From NCBI RefSeq assembly GCF_900105125.1, contig NZ_LT629750.1, positions 3,844,001-3,908,000 of the forward strand: a stretch of 64,000 nucleotides of DNA, read 5' to 3'. Origin of the DNA: Bradyrhizobium canariense. GTDB taxonomy: Bacteria > Pseudomonadota > Alphaproteobacteria > Rhizobiales > Xanthobacteraceae. A program made the position numbers and the translations under genes. The notes under the pieces were generated by a model, which was not told where the DNA came from, searched no databases, and worked only from the letters and a program-made list of their open reading frames with translations. Each line of letters opens with the position of its first letter. Position 1 is the first letter of the stretch. This document shows, piece by piece, positions 1 to 8,612 of the stretch.

Positions 1-752
1 GCGGTCGCGGCATCGACCACCTTCTTGAAGGCGGGATCATCCCGGCGCAGCATGATGCCGTAGGGTTCGGGCTTCGAGAAGGCATCCGTCGAAATGACAT
101 ACGCGTCCGGATCCTTCGACCCGGCAACGAGGCTTGCCAGCAGGATGTCATCCATCACGAACGCTACGGCGCGATCGGTCTCGACCATCAAAAACGCTTC
201 GGCGTGATCCTTGGCTGCGATCACGTTGACGCCGAGGTTGCGCGCGACATTAGCCTCGGTCAGTTGCTTGATATTAGTGGTGCCTGCGGTCGAGACCACC
301 GACTTGCCTTTTAGATCGTCGATCGAGTTGATCTTGCCGGCTTTCTTGGAGACGAAGCGACTCGCGGTCAGGAAGTGGGTGTTGGTGAAGGCGATCTGCT
401 TCTGACGCTCGGCATTGTTGGTGGTCGAACCGCATTCGAGGTCGATGGTGCCGTTAGCCAGCAGCGGAATGCGGGTCGATGACGTCACCGGATTGAGCTT
501 GACCTCGAGCTTGTCGAGCTTCAGCTCCTTTTTCACGGCGTCGACGATTTTGTAGCAAATGTCCATGGCGAAGCCGATCGGCTTCTGATTATCGTCCAGA
601 TAAGAAAACGGTATCGAGGAATCGCGAAAGCCTAAGGTGATCGCGCCGGTTTCCTTGATGTTTTTCAGCGTACCTGTCAGTTCTTCGGCATTCGCCTGCC
701 CCATGAAGAATGCCGCGGCGAGCGTAAGGCCAATCATGCGCTGGTGTTTCAT
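1..752 (-). CDS. Family 3 amino-acid ABC transporter substrate-binding protein (3' end outside window)
   Basis: This is the start of a periplasmic solute-binding protein of the SBP_bac_3 family (glutamate/aspartate or general amino-acid type), which hands ligand to an ABC permease. About 250 residues are visible and the C-terminus lies beyond base 1. Residues 1-22 form a signal peptide ending in ANA. They are followed by the family fold, with the ligand-site signature T-T-N-N-A-E-R after ECGS near residue 110 and the hinge stretch KGKSVVSTAGTT near 150. The ATG at 752 follows an AAGGAG ribosome site by about 8 bases; the next Met (737) is inside the signal peptide. The permease and ATPase genes are not in the window, so the substrate is inferred from the family only. 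Confidence 0.88.
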   Translation of the reverse strand, partial: MKHQRMIGLTLAAAFFMGQANAEELTGTLKNIKETGAITLGFRDSSIPFSYLDDNQKPIGFAMDICYKIVDAVKKELKLDKLEVKLNPVTSSTRIPLLANGTIDLECGSTTNNAERQKQIAFTNTHFLTASRFVSKKAGKINSIDDLKGKSVVSTAGTTNIKQLTEANVARNLGVNVIAAKDHAEAFLMVETDRAVAFVMDDILLASLVAGSKDPDAYVISTDAFSKPEPYGIMLRRDDPAFKKVVDAAT

Positions 753-1077
753 TCGTGCTCTCCTTGCTGGGATATCCTGGGTCGAAAAGCCTTGACTGCT
801 GCTCCCAATGGTCAGGCTGACCGGCTGGTTGCCTGCATAGATCGAGCCAACGCAAAGCGTTGCGATGTTTGGACGTCATTCTGGGCTATAAAATCGGCCG
901 ATGACAAGGGATGCGCCGAGCGTTTCGGGTGCTCGCCGTACTAATTGCCTAGAGCGATTTGCTCCCCCAGCGACTTCTCAGAGGCGGCTACCGCCGTCGC
1001 TTGATGCGACCGGGCTGGAATGCCATTGTCAGGGCGGGGAAATCGCGGCTCTTTGGGCCTCAAAAGCTGTTTCAATC
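753..1077. other. Divergent intergenic region with no recognised gene
   Basis: These 325 bases separate two divergently transcribed genes. The downstream monooxygenase frame stays open back to an ATG at 901, but the residues encoded before 1078 do not resemble the family and no ribosome site precedes 901. I therefore treat the segment as promoter and leader DNA. No RNA gene or clear operator was seen. Confidence 0.5.
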
Positions 1078-2463
1078 ATGACAAAAGAAATACGGCTCAA
1101 CGCCTTCGCCATGAACTGCGTGGCGCATCAATCGCCGGGGCTATGGACCCATCCGCGCGACCGCACCGCCGACTACAATCGGCTGCCCTATTGGACTCAT
1201 CTGGCGAGAACGCTGGAGCGCGGACGGTTCGACGGGCTGTTTCTTGCCGACGTGCTCGGCGTCTATGACGTGTTCGGCGGCAGTCCGGACGCGGCACTGC
1301 GCAACGCCACGCAAACGCCGGCCAATGAACCCTTGCTGCTGATTCCGGCGATGGCGGCTGTGACCGAGAACCTCGGCTTCGGAGTTACCAGCAATCTGTC
1401 CTATGAACCGCCCTACCCGTTCGCGCGGCGGATGTCGACGCTCGATCATCTCACGGAGGGGCGGATCGGATGGAACGTGGTGACGGGCTATCTCGACAGC
1501 GCGGCCCGCGGCGCCGGCAAGGACAAGCAGACCGCGCATGACGACCGCTACGATGTCGCCGACGAATATATGGAGGTGGTCTACAAGCTCTGGGAAGGAA
1601 GCTGGGAAGACGATGCGGCGCTGCGCGACCGCGCCCGGAGCATCTTTGTCGACCCTTCGAAAGTGCATCGCATCCAGCATGAGGGAAAGAATTATCGGCT
1701 CGATGCCATTCACTTGAGCGAGCCGTCGCCGCAGCGCACGCCGGTGCTGTACCAGGCCGGCACCTCGCCACGCGGACGGCAATTCGCCGCCCGGCACGCC
1801 GAATGCGTGTTCATGTCGGGCCCATCGGCCAAGGTCATCGCGCCGCGTGTCGCGGCCATTCGCACCCTCGCCGCGGAGTTCGGCCGCAACCCGGCTGAAA
1901 TCCTGATGTTCAGCATGATGACGATCATCCTCGGACGCACCGAAGCCGAAGCTGCGGCTAAATACGCCGAGTATCGCCGACACATCAGCGCCGAGGGTGC
2001 GCTCACGCTGATGTCCGGCTGGACCGGCGTCGATTTCTCGACCTACGATCTCGATCAGGAAGTGCGCCACGTCCAGAACGACGCCGGCCGCACTGCGATG
2101 GACAACATCACCCGCGCCGATCCGGATCGGGTCTGGACCGTGCGCGAGGTTGCCGAGCACGTCGGTATCGGCGGCATCGGCCCTGTGGTGGTTGGCACGC
2201 CCGATAAAGTCGCCGACGATATTGAGGCCTGGTTCGAGCAGACCGATGTCGATGGCCTCAACGTCGCCTTTGCGATCTCGCCCGGCGATTTTGAGGATAT
2301 CAGCGACATGCTGGTCCCGGAATTGACTAAGCGTGGACGCTACAAGAGCGCCTACCGAACAGGCACGTTGCGGGAGAAACTGTTCGGCCAAGGCCGCGCA
2401 CGGCTCGCCGCGCCGCATCCGGCAGCACAATATCGGCCGCAGGCGGCAAGAGCTGCGGAATAA
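1078..2463 (+). CDS. NtaA/SnaA/DszA-family FMN-dependent monooxygenase
   Basis: The product is a 461-residue flavin-dependent monooxygenase of the luciferase-like NtaA/SnaA/SoxA(DszA) group. These enzymes use FMNH2 from a separate reductase to oxidise chelators, sulfonates or sulfur heterocycles in the cytosol. Family hallmarks are the N-terminal LNAF-x-MN-x-VAHQSPGLW block, WTHLARTLERGRFDGLFLAD, LSTL/MSTLDHLTEGRIGWNVVT near residues 125-145, and the LYQAGTSPRGRQFAARHAE block near 235. The length matches the family (about 440-470). The start at 1078 is chosen because homology begins at MTKEIRLNAF; an in-frame ATG at 901 is judged too early. No reductase gene lies next to it, so the substrate is unknown. 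Confidence 0.85.
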   Translation: MTKEIRLNAFAMNCVAHQSPGLWTHPRDRTADYNRLPYWTHLARTLERGRFDGLFLADVLGVYDVFGGSPDAALRNATQTPANEPLLLIPAMAAVTENLGFGVTSNLSYEPPYPFARRMSTLDHLTEGRIGWNVVTGYLDSAARGAGKDKQTAHDDRYDVADEYMEVVYKLWEGSWEDDAALRDRARSIFVDPSKVHRIQHEGKNYRLDAIHLSEPSPQRTPVLYQAGTSPRGRQFAARHAECVFMSGPSAKVIAPRVAAIRTLAAEFGRNPAEILMFSMMTIILGRTEAEAAAKYAEYRRHISAEGALTLMSGWTGVDFSTYDLDQEVRHVQNDAGRTAMDNITRADPDRVWTVREVAEHVGIGGIGPVVVGTPDKVADDIEAWFEQTDVDGLNVAFAISPGDFEDISDMLVPELTKRGRYKSAYRTGTLREKLFGQGRARLAAPHPAAQYRPQAARAAE

Positions 2464-2516
2464 GTTTTGGATTGATGTCATCGTGGGCGAAGTGAAGTGA
2501 CGCAGCCCACCTGTCC

Positions 2517-2597
2517 GTCATTCCGGGATGGTGCGCTAGCACCAGACCCGGAATCTCGAGATTCCGGGTTCGATACTTCGCATCGCCCCGGAATGAC
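2517..2597. repeat. Palindromic intergenic repeat, family A, copy 1
   Basis: The element is bounded by GTCATTCCGGG and CCCGGAATGAC in inverted orientation. An internal GACCCGGAATCTCGAGATTC hairpin sits near its centre. Related copies lie at 5098-5180 and 12501-12578, with a decayed copy near 55990. It sits between convergent genes. Confidence 0.85.
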
Positions 2598-2614
2598 AGT
2601 TAGATAAATCGCGA

Positions 2615-4279
2615 TCAATTCACCGAATTATTGACCACCACCTCGATCAATTTCGTTCCAGGCCTGCTGAACGCCGACGACAATGTGGACTTCAACTCCT
2701 TGGGGTCGGTGACCTTGATTGCCTCCAGCCCGAGCGATTTTGCGATACCGGTGAAATCCACCGGCGGATCGACAAAATCCATGCCGACATAATGATCGTC
2801 GCCGTGAAACGCCAGCAACCGCTGCTTGATGATGCGATAGCCGCCATTGTTCACGATGATGAAAGTCAGCGGCAGCTTGTGATTGGCCGCGGTCCACAGC
2901 GCCTGGATCGAATACATCGAACTGCCGTCGCCGGAGAAGCACACCACCGGCCGGTCGGGATTTGCCAGGCTCACACCGACCGAAGCCGGAAGTCCCCAGC
3001 CGATGCCGCCGGATGCAAGCGCGTGATAACCGTAGCGATCGCGGTGCGGACGCAGCGCGGTTATCTGTCGCGAGGATGTCAGGCCTTCATCGACAAGAAT
3101 GGCATTCTCGGGCATCGCTTCGACCACCTGCAACGCCAACCAGTCCGGATCGATCGGCGAGCGATCCCTTGCTTTGGATATCTCTTCGACCAGCACCTTG
3201 CGCCGCACGGTCCAGTTCTTCGACGCCAGCGCGGCGATACCCTGTTTGGCGCGGGCTTCGAGCGCTGAGCCGCCCGCGGCCTTCAGTGCCGGGATCAATG
3301 CACGGAGCGTTTCCTTCACATCGGCTTTCAGCGCGATCTCGGCGCCATAATTCTTGGCAAGGTCCCAGTCGACCAGGCCGACCTGAACGATGGACATCCC
3401 ATCGGGCAACGGGTCGACCTCGCTATAGACAGACATGCGCAAGGGATCGGCGCCAAGCACGATCATCAGATCGTACGGCGACAGCACGTCGCGAACCTGC
3501 TTCTGCAGGCGTGACAGCGCGCCCATGAAGCACGGGCTTTCCGACAGGAATTGCGCGCCATAAGGCGTCGAGCACTGATAGGCGGGAGCGCCGAGCGTCG
3601 CCGCCAGCGCAGCGGCTTCCTGCAGCGCATCGCTTTTCACGATCTCGTCGCCCGCGATGATGACCGGATTTTGCGCCCGGAGGATACGCTGCGCCAGCGC
3701 CTGCAAGGATTCATCGGAAGGCCTGACGCGCGCATCAACGCGGGTCGAGCGGCCGAGTTCGATGCCGGCTTCCGCGTTGAGGATATCACCGGGCAGCGAA
3801 ATAAACACCGGCCCGGTCGGCGGCGTGGTCGCGATCTTGGCGGCGCGGCGCACGATACGTGGCAGGTCTTCCAGACGCGTGACTTCGACGGCCCATTTCA
3901 CCAACGGCTCGGCCATCTGCACCAGCGGCCCGTACAGCACCGGCTCCATCAACCCATGACCCTGCTCCTGCTGGCCGGCAGTCAGGATCATCGGCGTGCC
4001 CGTGAACTTGGCATTGAACAGCGAACCCATCGCATTGCCGAGCCCCGGCGCGACGTGGACGTTGCAGGCGACGAGGCGCCCGGAGGCGCGGCTGTAGCCA
4101 TCGGCGATCGCGACCACCAGGCTTTCCTGCATCGCCATCACATAGGTGAGATCGGGATGATCCTTGAGGGCGTGCATGATCGGCAGCTCGGTGGTGCCGG
4201 GATTGCCGAACAGATGCGTAATTCCCTCGTCCTTGAGCAAGGCGAGGAACGCCGAGCGCCCGGTGATGCGATTCTTCAT
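2615..4279 (-). CDS. Thiamine diphosphate-dependent enzyme, benzoylformate decarboxylase-like
   Basis: This 554-residue protein has the three-domain architecture of ThDP decarboxylases. The N-terminal pyrimidine-binding domain carries GNPGTTELP at residues 25-33 and the catalytic Glu52 in MQES. The central domain is NAD/FAD-fold-like, and the C-terminal PP domain has GDGSSMYS followed about 25 residues later by NNGGY (Mg-ThDP motif). The GNPG-x-x-ELP and VH-x-A-x-G-x-GNAMG blocks are closer to benzoylformate decarboxylase (MdlC) than to acetolactate synthase, which suggests decarboxylation of a 2-oxo acid with an aromatic or branched chain. The ATG at 4279 follows GGAGGAGA. An in-frame upstream start (4327) has no ribosome site. 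The exact substrate is uncertain. Confidence 0.85.
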   Translation of the reverse strand: MKNRITGRSAFLALLKDEGITHLFGNPGTTELPIMHALKDHPDLTYVMAMQESLVVAIADGYSRASGRLVACNVHVAPGLGNAMGSLFNAKFTGTPMILTAGQQEQGHGLMEPVLYGPLVQMAEPLVKWAVEVTRLEDLPRIVRRAAKIATTPPTGPVFISLPGDILNAEAGIELGRSTRVDARVRPSDESLQALAQRILRAQNPVIIAGDEIVKSDALQEAAALAATLGAPAYQCSTPYGAQFLSESPCFMGALSRLQKQVRDVLSPYDLMIVLGADPLRMSVYSEVDPLPDGMSIVQVGLVDWDLAKNYGAEIALKADVKETLRALIPALKAAGGSALEARAKQGIAALASKNWTVRRKVLVEEISKARDRSPIDPDWLALQVVEAMPENAILVDEGLTSSRQITALRPHRDRYGYHALASGGIGWGLPASVGVSLANPDRPVVCFSGDGSSMYSIQALWTAANHKLPLTFIIVNNGGYRIIKQRLLAFHGDDHYVGMDFVDPPVDFTGIAKSLGLEAIKVTDPKELKSTLSSAFSRPGTKLIEVVVNNSVN

Positions 4280-4603
4280 ATGTCTCCTCCAGCCCGCGGC
4301 CGTTGCCGCCGGGATCGGCGACAACATGGCCGATCTCCGAGGGTAAGATCAATGGAGGCCAATCATGGCTGCCCTGCGCTGCCGGGAGCGATGGCACCCG
4401 CCAAGGTGCGGTCAGGACCAGGAATGCATAAAACAGGCAGGATCTTTTGGGGCGCGCTCACCTCGCCGCCGATCGGGCCTGGCTCAATACGACCTGCGAA
4501 ACTCGCGACCGCCGCGCAACGGCTCGATCGGGCTTTTGCGGGTTTGGAGGGATACGAAATGAGGGCAGGCTAACCGGCGCATAAAATTCAACAGAGACGT
4601 TGG
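4280..4603. other. Intergenic region, no supported gene
   Basis: This stretch lies between two minus-strand genes. A plus-strand frame of 65 codons starts at 4365 after a GGAGG-like sequence, but its Arg-rich translation has no recognisable features and it runs against both neighbours. I do not call it. The promoter of the ThDP enzyme presumably lies at the left end. Confidence 0.4.
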
Positions 4604-5086
4604 CTAGAACATCCCTTCACGGTCGATGCGCTTCTTCTTTTTCGAACGTTGCCAGACCACACCGGGAAAACCTTTCAGCGGCACCAGCGGCTCGCCGGTA
4701 TAGGCCCATTCCTGCAATTCCTCGATCGCGAGATGGTAGAGCGGTTGCCGGCCGGTCCGGGCCGAGAGCAGCGCGCGCGAAATATTCACCATGTGTGGTG
4801 AACGCGCACGTTCGTAAAACAGCGGCGTGCCGCAATGCGCACAGAAACTCCGTGCGATCTTTGAAGTCTTGTCCTCGTAACGGGTGATATTGGCGTCGCC
4901 TTTGGTGATGCGGAATCGTTTGCGCCAGCTTCCGACATAGGTGGCGTAAGCAGCGCCATGCGCGCGGCGGCTTGCTGCCGAATGATCGTGAAAGGCCCAG
5001 CGGGCCGGGACATCGATCTCGAAGCAGACCTTGCCGCACAGGCATTGGCCGGTCGCGATACCTGCTGTTCTGGCTGCTTTTGCCAT
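4604..5086 (-). CDS. GFA/CENP-V-fold protein with degenerate zinc site
   Basis: The 160-residue product resembles glutathione-dependent formaldehyde-activating (GFA) family proteins, small zinc proteins of the Mss4-like fold. The first ligand pair is present as C15-x-C17-G, and the last pair as C82-A-H-C85-G-T-P. The central CHC-x-x-C motif expected near residues 33-38 reads H33-D-H-S-A-A-S39, so two or three conserved cysteines are gone although the following R-R-A-x-G-A is kept. The C-terminus ends in a Lys-rich tail (RSKKKKRIDREG). The ATG at 5086 follows GAGGAACG. The fold call is firm; catalysis as in classical GFA enzymes is doubtful because of the missing ligands. Confidence 0.75.
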   Translation of the reverse strand: MAKAARTAGIATGQCLCGKVCFEIDVPARWAFHDHSAASRRAHGAAYATYVGSWRKRFRITKGDANITRYEDKTSKIARSFCAHCGTPLFYERARSPHMVNISRALLSARTGRQPLYHLAIEELQEWAYTGEPLVPLKGFPGVVWQRSKKKKRIDREGMF

Positions 5087-5097
5087 TTACGTTCCTC

Positions 5098-5180
5098 GTC
5101 ATTCCGGGGCGATGCGGTAGCATCGAACCCGGAATCTCGAGGTTCCGGGTTCGCTCGTTTCACTCGCGCCCCGGAACGAC
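5098..5180. repeat. Palindromic intergenic repeat, family A, copy 2
   Basis: It starts GTCATTCCGGGG and ends CCCCGGAACGAC, with the internal ACCCGGAATCTCGAGGTTCC hairpin of the family. It lies just upstream of the GFA-fold gene and downstream of the old yellow enzyme gene, between two minus-strand units. Confidence 0.85.
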
Positions 5181-5209
5181 GGCCTCATCCGTATCGCCTC
5201 GCAGTGACG

Positions 5210-6337
5210 TCACGCCTGCTCCAGTTCGTCATGCTCAGGATAATCGGTATAGCCCGTCTCCTCGCCCCCATAGAAAGTTGCCCGATTGTAGGGCGTCAGC
5301 TGGTATCCGCGCGCGAGGCGGCGCGGCAAATCCGGGTTTGAAATGAAGATACGCCCGAACGCGATCGCATCGGCGTGACCGGCGGCAATCGCGGCTTCCG
5401 CGGTTTCGCCGGTAAAACCGCCGGCGGTAATCAGCTTGCCGCTCCAGATCGGCCGAAACAGCACCATCGCCGAAGGCACGTTCTGATGGTTGACCTCGGC
5501 CCGCCCTGCCCCGCTTGAGCGCGGCTCGATGAAATGCAGATAGGCAAGACCAAGCGGATCGAGCGACTTGATGACATGGGTGTAAAGCGGCATCGGATCG
5601 GCCTCGCCGCTGTCGTTGGCGATGCCATAGGGCGACAGCCGCACGCCGACGCGGTCGGCGCCCCAGATTTCGATCACGGCACGCGTGACCTCCATCAGGA
5701 AGCGCGCGCGGTTCTCGATCGATCCGCCATATTGGTCGGTGCGCAGATTGGTGCGCGATTGCAGGAATTGTTCGATCAGATAGCCATTGGCGCCATGGAT
5801 TTCGACGCCATCGAACCCGGCCGCGAGCGCGTTGCGCGCGCCTTGCCGATAGGCCTCGATGACGCTCGCGATCTCGCCGGTCTCGAGCGCCCGGGGCGTC
5901 TCATATTGCGCGGGCTTTCCGTCCGCCGTCATCGTCTTCAGTTCTGCCGAGATCGGCACCGCCGACGGCGCAACCGGCAAGGCACCTCCGGGCTGCAACG
6001 AGGAATGCGAGACGCGCCCGACATGCCAGAGCTGGAGGAAGATCACACCACCCTTGTCATGAACTGCATCGACAACCTGGCGCCAGCCGTCGATCTGCGC
6101 GTCCGAATAAATGCCGGGGACGCCGGGATTGCCGAATCCCGTCGCTATGACCGGCGAGGCTTCCGCGATGATCAGGCCGCCCGGCGTGGCGCGCTGGCTG
6201 TAATATTCCACATTGAGCGGCCGCGGCGCGAGGCTCGGTTTCGCCGCCCGCATTCGCGTCAACGGCGCCATCACGATGCGATGCCTGAGCTGGTAGGGTC
6301 CGATCTGCAGCGGTGAAAACAGCAAAGGGTATTTCAT
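5210..6337 (-). CDS. Old yellow enzyme family NADH:flavin oxidoreductase (NemA-like)
   Basis: The product (375 residues) is an FMN-dependent ene-reductase of the old yellow enzyme family, which reduces activated C=C bonds or nitro groups with NAD(P)H. Recognisable blocks are the N-terminal LFSPLQIGPYQLRHRIVMAP with LTRMRA, LQLWHVGRVSH (FMN and substrate His region), GFDGVEIHGANGYLIEQFL, RTDQYGGSIENRARF and the FMN phosphate region AFGRIFISNPDLPRR. The family length is about 360-370. The start at 6337 is chosen because MKYPLLFSPLQIG opens the fold; upstream in-frame Mets (to 6412) would overlap the promoter of the divergent regulator. The ribosome site is modest (GGGGCAGG). Confidence 0.9.
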   Translation of the reverse strand: MKYPLLFSPLQIGPYQLRHRIVMAPLTRMRAAKPSLAPRPLNVEYYSQRATPGGLIIAEASPVIATGFGNPGVPGIYSDAQIDGWRQVVDAVHDKGGVIFLQLWHVGRVSHSSLQPGGALPVAPSAVPISAELKTMTADGKPAQYETPRALETGEIASVIEAYRQGARNALAAGFDGVEIHGANGYLIEQFLQSRTNLRTDQYGGSIENRARFLMEVTRAVIEIWGADRVGVRLSPYGIANDSGEADPMPLYTHVIKSLDPLGLAYLHFIEPRSSGAGRAEVNHQNVPSAMVLFRPIWSGKLITAGGFTGETAEAAIAAGHADAIAFGRIFISNPDLPRRLARGYQLTPYNRATFYGGEETGYTDYPEHDELEQA

Positions 6338-6445
6338 GCCTGCCCCAAAAAGATTTTCTGTCGTCTGGATATGGTACCGGTTCATCTTGTTCGCAAAAGG
6401 CTTCAGTGGCAATCTGCCATCACAGACCGACAGAGCAAGTTATCC

Positions 6446-6829
6446 ATGCAGAAATCCAGCGACAGGGCGCTTCCGTCCCTCAGTGTTCGCATCGACCTTG
6501 ACGCGGAGGGCCGCATCGGGCCGGGCAAGATCCAGTTGCTGGAAAACATTCACGCCTGCGGCTCGATTTCGGCTGCCGGGCGCGCGATGGACATGTCCTA
6601 TAAGCGGGCATGGGATCTGGTGGACGAGATCAATCGCATCTGCCGCCATGCCGCGGTCGAACGCCAGACCGGCGGCAAGAACGGCGGCGGCGCCGTGCTG
6701 ACGCCATTCGGCGTCTCGCTGGTCGCGCGTTACCGCAAGATCGAGCGCGACGCGGCTAGCGCGGTCAAGAAGGAACTCGCGGCCTTGCGGTCCGACATCG
6801 GACGGCCGAAGAAAAGCGCAAGCCGGTAA
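6446..6829 (+). CDS. ModE-type winged-helix regulator (DNA-binding domain only)
   Basis: The 127-residue protein matches the N-terminal LysR-like winged-helix domain of ModE: GPGKIQLLENIHACGSISAAGRAMDMSYKRAW is the helix-turn-helix, followed by GGKNGGGAVLTPFG in the wing. It stops after about 125 residues, so the molybdate-binding Mop domains of full ModE are absent. Such single-domain proteins may regulate molybdenum-linked genes or respond to other signals. It diverges from the old yellow enzyme gene, about 108 bases apart. A lone ModA-like gene lies at 11.7 kb and a DUF2478 gene at 16.8 kb. A molybdenum role is an inference from these. Confidence 0.82.
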   Translation: MQKSSDRALPSLSVRIDLDAEGRIGPGKIQLLENIHACGSISAAGRAMDMSYKRAWDLVDEINRICRHAAVERQTGGKNGGGAVLTPFGVSLVARYRKIERDAASAVKKELAALRSDIGRPKKSASR

Positions 6830-6855
6830 GAATCGTATCGACGAGAAAAAGGAAA

Positions 6856-6883
6856 GGGAGTGGCAGCCAAAACCGCCACTCCC
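6856..6883 (-). terminator. Rho-independent-type terminator between convergent genes
   Basis: A 9-base stem GGGAGTGGC/GCCACTCCC with a 10-base loop lies between the convergent ModE-like and aldehyde dehydrogenase genes. Read on the minus strand it is followed by a pyrimidine run CTTTCCTTTTTC, so it best serves the aldehyde dehydrogenase transcript. Confidence 0.65.
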
Positions 6884-6907
6884 GAATGTAACAACGCTTG
6901 CGGTTGC

Positions 6908-8404
6908 CTAGCCGGTCTTGATCCAGACCGCCTTGACGTTGAGATATTCTTCCAGGTGCTGCTTGCCTGACTCACGGCCATAGCCGCTCATCTTATAGCC
7001 GCCGAACGGCACCGCTGGATCCATCGCCTGATAGCAATTGACCCAGACCGAGCCGGCGCGGAGCGCCTTCGCGACCTGATGCGCCTTGCTGACATTAGTG
7101 GTCCAGACACCGCTGCCCAACCCGAAGGACGTGGCATTGGCACGCTGGATCAGATCGTCGCCGTCCTTGAACGAAATCGCCGAAATCACCGGTCCGAAGA
7201 TTTCTTCCTGCGCGATCCGCATGTTGTCCTGGACGTCGGCGAATACGGTCGGCGGCACGAAGTACCCCTTCGACAGCGCACCCTCGGTCAGCCTGGCGCC
7301 GCCGGCGAGCGCCTTGGCGCCTTCCTTCTGGCCGATGGCGAGGTAACCGGACACACGCTCCAACTGCTGCTCCGACACCAGCGGTCCGATCTGCGTATTG
7401 GGATCGAGGCCGTTGCCGACCTGCAGCTTCTTGCCATATTCGGCAACGCGGCCGACGAACTCGTCATAGATCTTGTGCTCGACGAACAGGCGGGTGCCTG
7501 CGCTGCAGATCTGGCCGGAATTGGCGAACACCGCCATCGCCGCGCCCGGGACCGCCTGATCGAGATCGGCATCGGCGAACACGATGTCAGGCGATTTGCC
7601 GCCAAGCTCGAGCGACACGCGCTTGAGGTTGCCGGCCGAAGCCCTGATGATCGACTGCCCCGTGACGTGCGAACCGGTGAAGGCGACCTTGTCGACACCG
7701 GAATGCGAGGCAAGGGCCGCGCCCGCGGTTTCGCCATATCCCGGCACCACGTTGACGACTCCAGGCGGAATGCCTGCTTCCATCGCGAGTTCCGCCAGAC
7801 GTAATGAGGTCAGCGGCGCCTCTTCCGCCGGTTTGAGGATCACGGTGCAGCCGGTCGCGATCGCGGGGCCGATCTTCCAGACGCTGGCGCCGAGCGGACC
7901 GTTCCAGGGAATGATGGCGCCGACGACGCCGACGGGCTCCTTCAGCGTGTAGGAGAAGACCTCGCCGGGCAGCGAGTTCTCGATGGTCTCACCGAGCAGC
8001 GAGGTCGCCTGCCCCGCGTAATACCGGAGCATGCCGAGCACGCGCAGCTTGTTGCCGCGGGTGCGGCTGATCGGCGCGCCCATGTCGAGGGTGTCGAGCT
8101 GCGAAAGTTCTTCAAAATTCTTCTCGACCAGATCGGCGAGCTTGAGCAGCAGGGCCTGCCGCTCGAACGGCTTGACCTTGCTCCACGGTCCTTCGAAGGC
8201 GCGGCGTGCGGCGGCAACGGCGCGATTGATATCCTCCGCGTCGCCCTCGGCCACCGTCGCCAGCAATTCGCCGGTCGCGGGATTATGCGTCTCGAATTTC
8301 TTGCCGGAAGCAGCGTCCACCCATTTGCCGTCGATCAGCATTTTCTTGTAGGAACCATCCGCATAAGGATGGCGCGTTATCGGAATCGCTTGCGTCACAG
8401 CCAT
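6908..8404 (-). CDS. NAD(P)+-dependent aldehyde dehydrogenase
   Basis: This 498-residue enzyme oxidises an aldehyde to an acid in the cytosol. It carries the standard ALDH features: PWNGPLGASVWKIGPA and KPAEEAPLTSL of the NAD fold, FTGSHVTGQSI, the general base Glu in LELGGKSPD, and the catalytic Cys in NSGQICSAG around residue 300. The C-terminal oligomerisation strand PFGGYKMSGYGRE is also present. The start at 8404 is preceded by GGGAG. The frame remains open upstream to 8500 but reads through promoter-like AT-rich DNA. The coding strand has the motif AATATAACGA 49 bases before the ATG, shared with two other units here. Closest type: betaine/vanillin/phenylacetaldehyde ALDHs; substrate not deducible. 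Confidence 0.92.
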   Translation of the reverse strand: MAVTQAIPITRHPYADGSYKKMLIDGKWVDAASGKKFETHNPATGELLATVAEGDAEDINRAVAAARRAFEGPWSKVKPFERQALLLKLADLVEKNFEELSQLDTLDMGAPISRTRGNKLRVLGMLRYYAGQATSLLGETIENSLPGEVFSYTLKEPVGVVGAIIPWNGPLGASVWKIGPAIATGCTVILKPAEEAPLTSLRLAELAMEAGIPPGVVNVVPGYGETAGAALASHSGVDKVAFTGSHVTGQSIIRASAGNLKRVSLELGGKSPDIVFADADLDQAVPGAAMAVFANSGQICSAGTRLFVEHKIYDEFVGRVAEYGKKLQVGNGLDPNTQIGPLVSEQQLERVSGYLAIGQKEGAKALAGGARLTEGALSKGYFVPPTVFADVQDNMRIAQEEIFGPVISAISFKDGDDLIQRANATSFGLGSGVWTTNVSKAHQVAKALRAGSVWVNCYQAMDPAVPFGGYKMSGYGRESGKQHLEEYLNVKAVWIKTG

Positions 8405-8453
8405 GTCTGCACTCCCTTGAGATCGACCGGTAATATATCGGCCGGCATTCGGA

Positions 8454-8463
8454 TCGTTATATT
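8454..8463 (-). promoter_or_regulatory. AATATAACGA motif, copy 1 (upstream of aldehyde dehydrogenase)
   Basis: The minus strand reads AATATAACGA exactly as at 13024-13033 and 13141-13150, each on the coding strand of the next gene. Here the minus strand also offers a sigma70-like pair, TTTACG and TACAAT spaced by 17 bases, just upstream of the motif. The motif would then lie near or after the transcription start and could be an operator. Confidence 0.45.
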
Positions 8464-8612
8464 CAAAATTGTACAACGGCTGCGCGAAACCGTAAAGCAC
8501 GCTCGCCGTTTGTAGAGAGCGTCAAACGAAGACCTCCCATGCCGTTTCGTACGTGGCGGTCAGATCGTGTTAGCCTAGTTAGTGTTGCCACATTTTCGTC
8601 CGGAGAACGCCC

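Noticed and set aside
901-1077. Upstream in-frame ATG giving a 520-residue monooxygenase
   Set aside because: The added 59 residues lack family similarity and there is no ribosome site at 901.
1141-2481. Long minus-strand frame (446 codons) over the flavin monooxygenase gene
   Set aside because: It is the high-GC shadow of the plus-strand gene; its translation has no family blocks.
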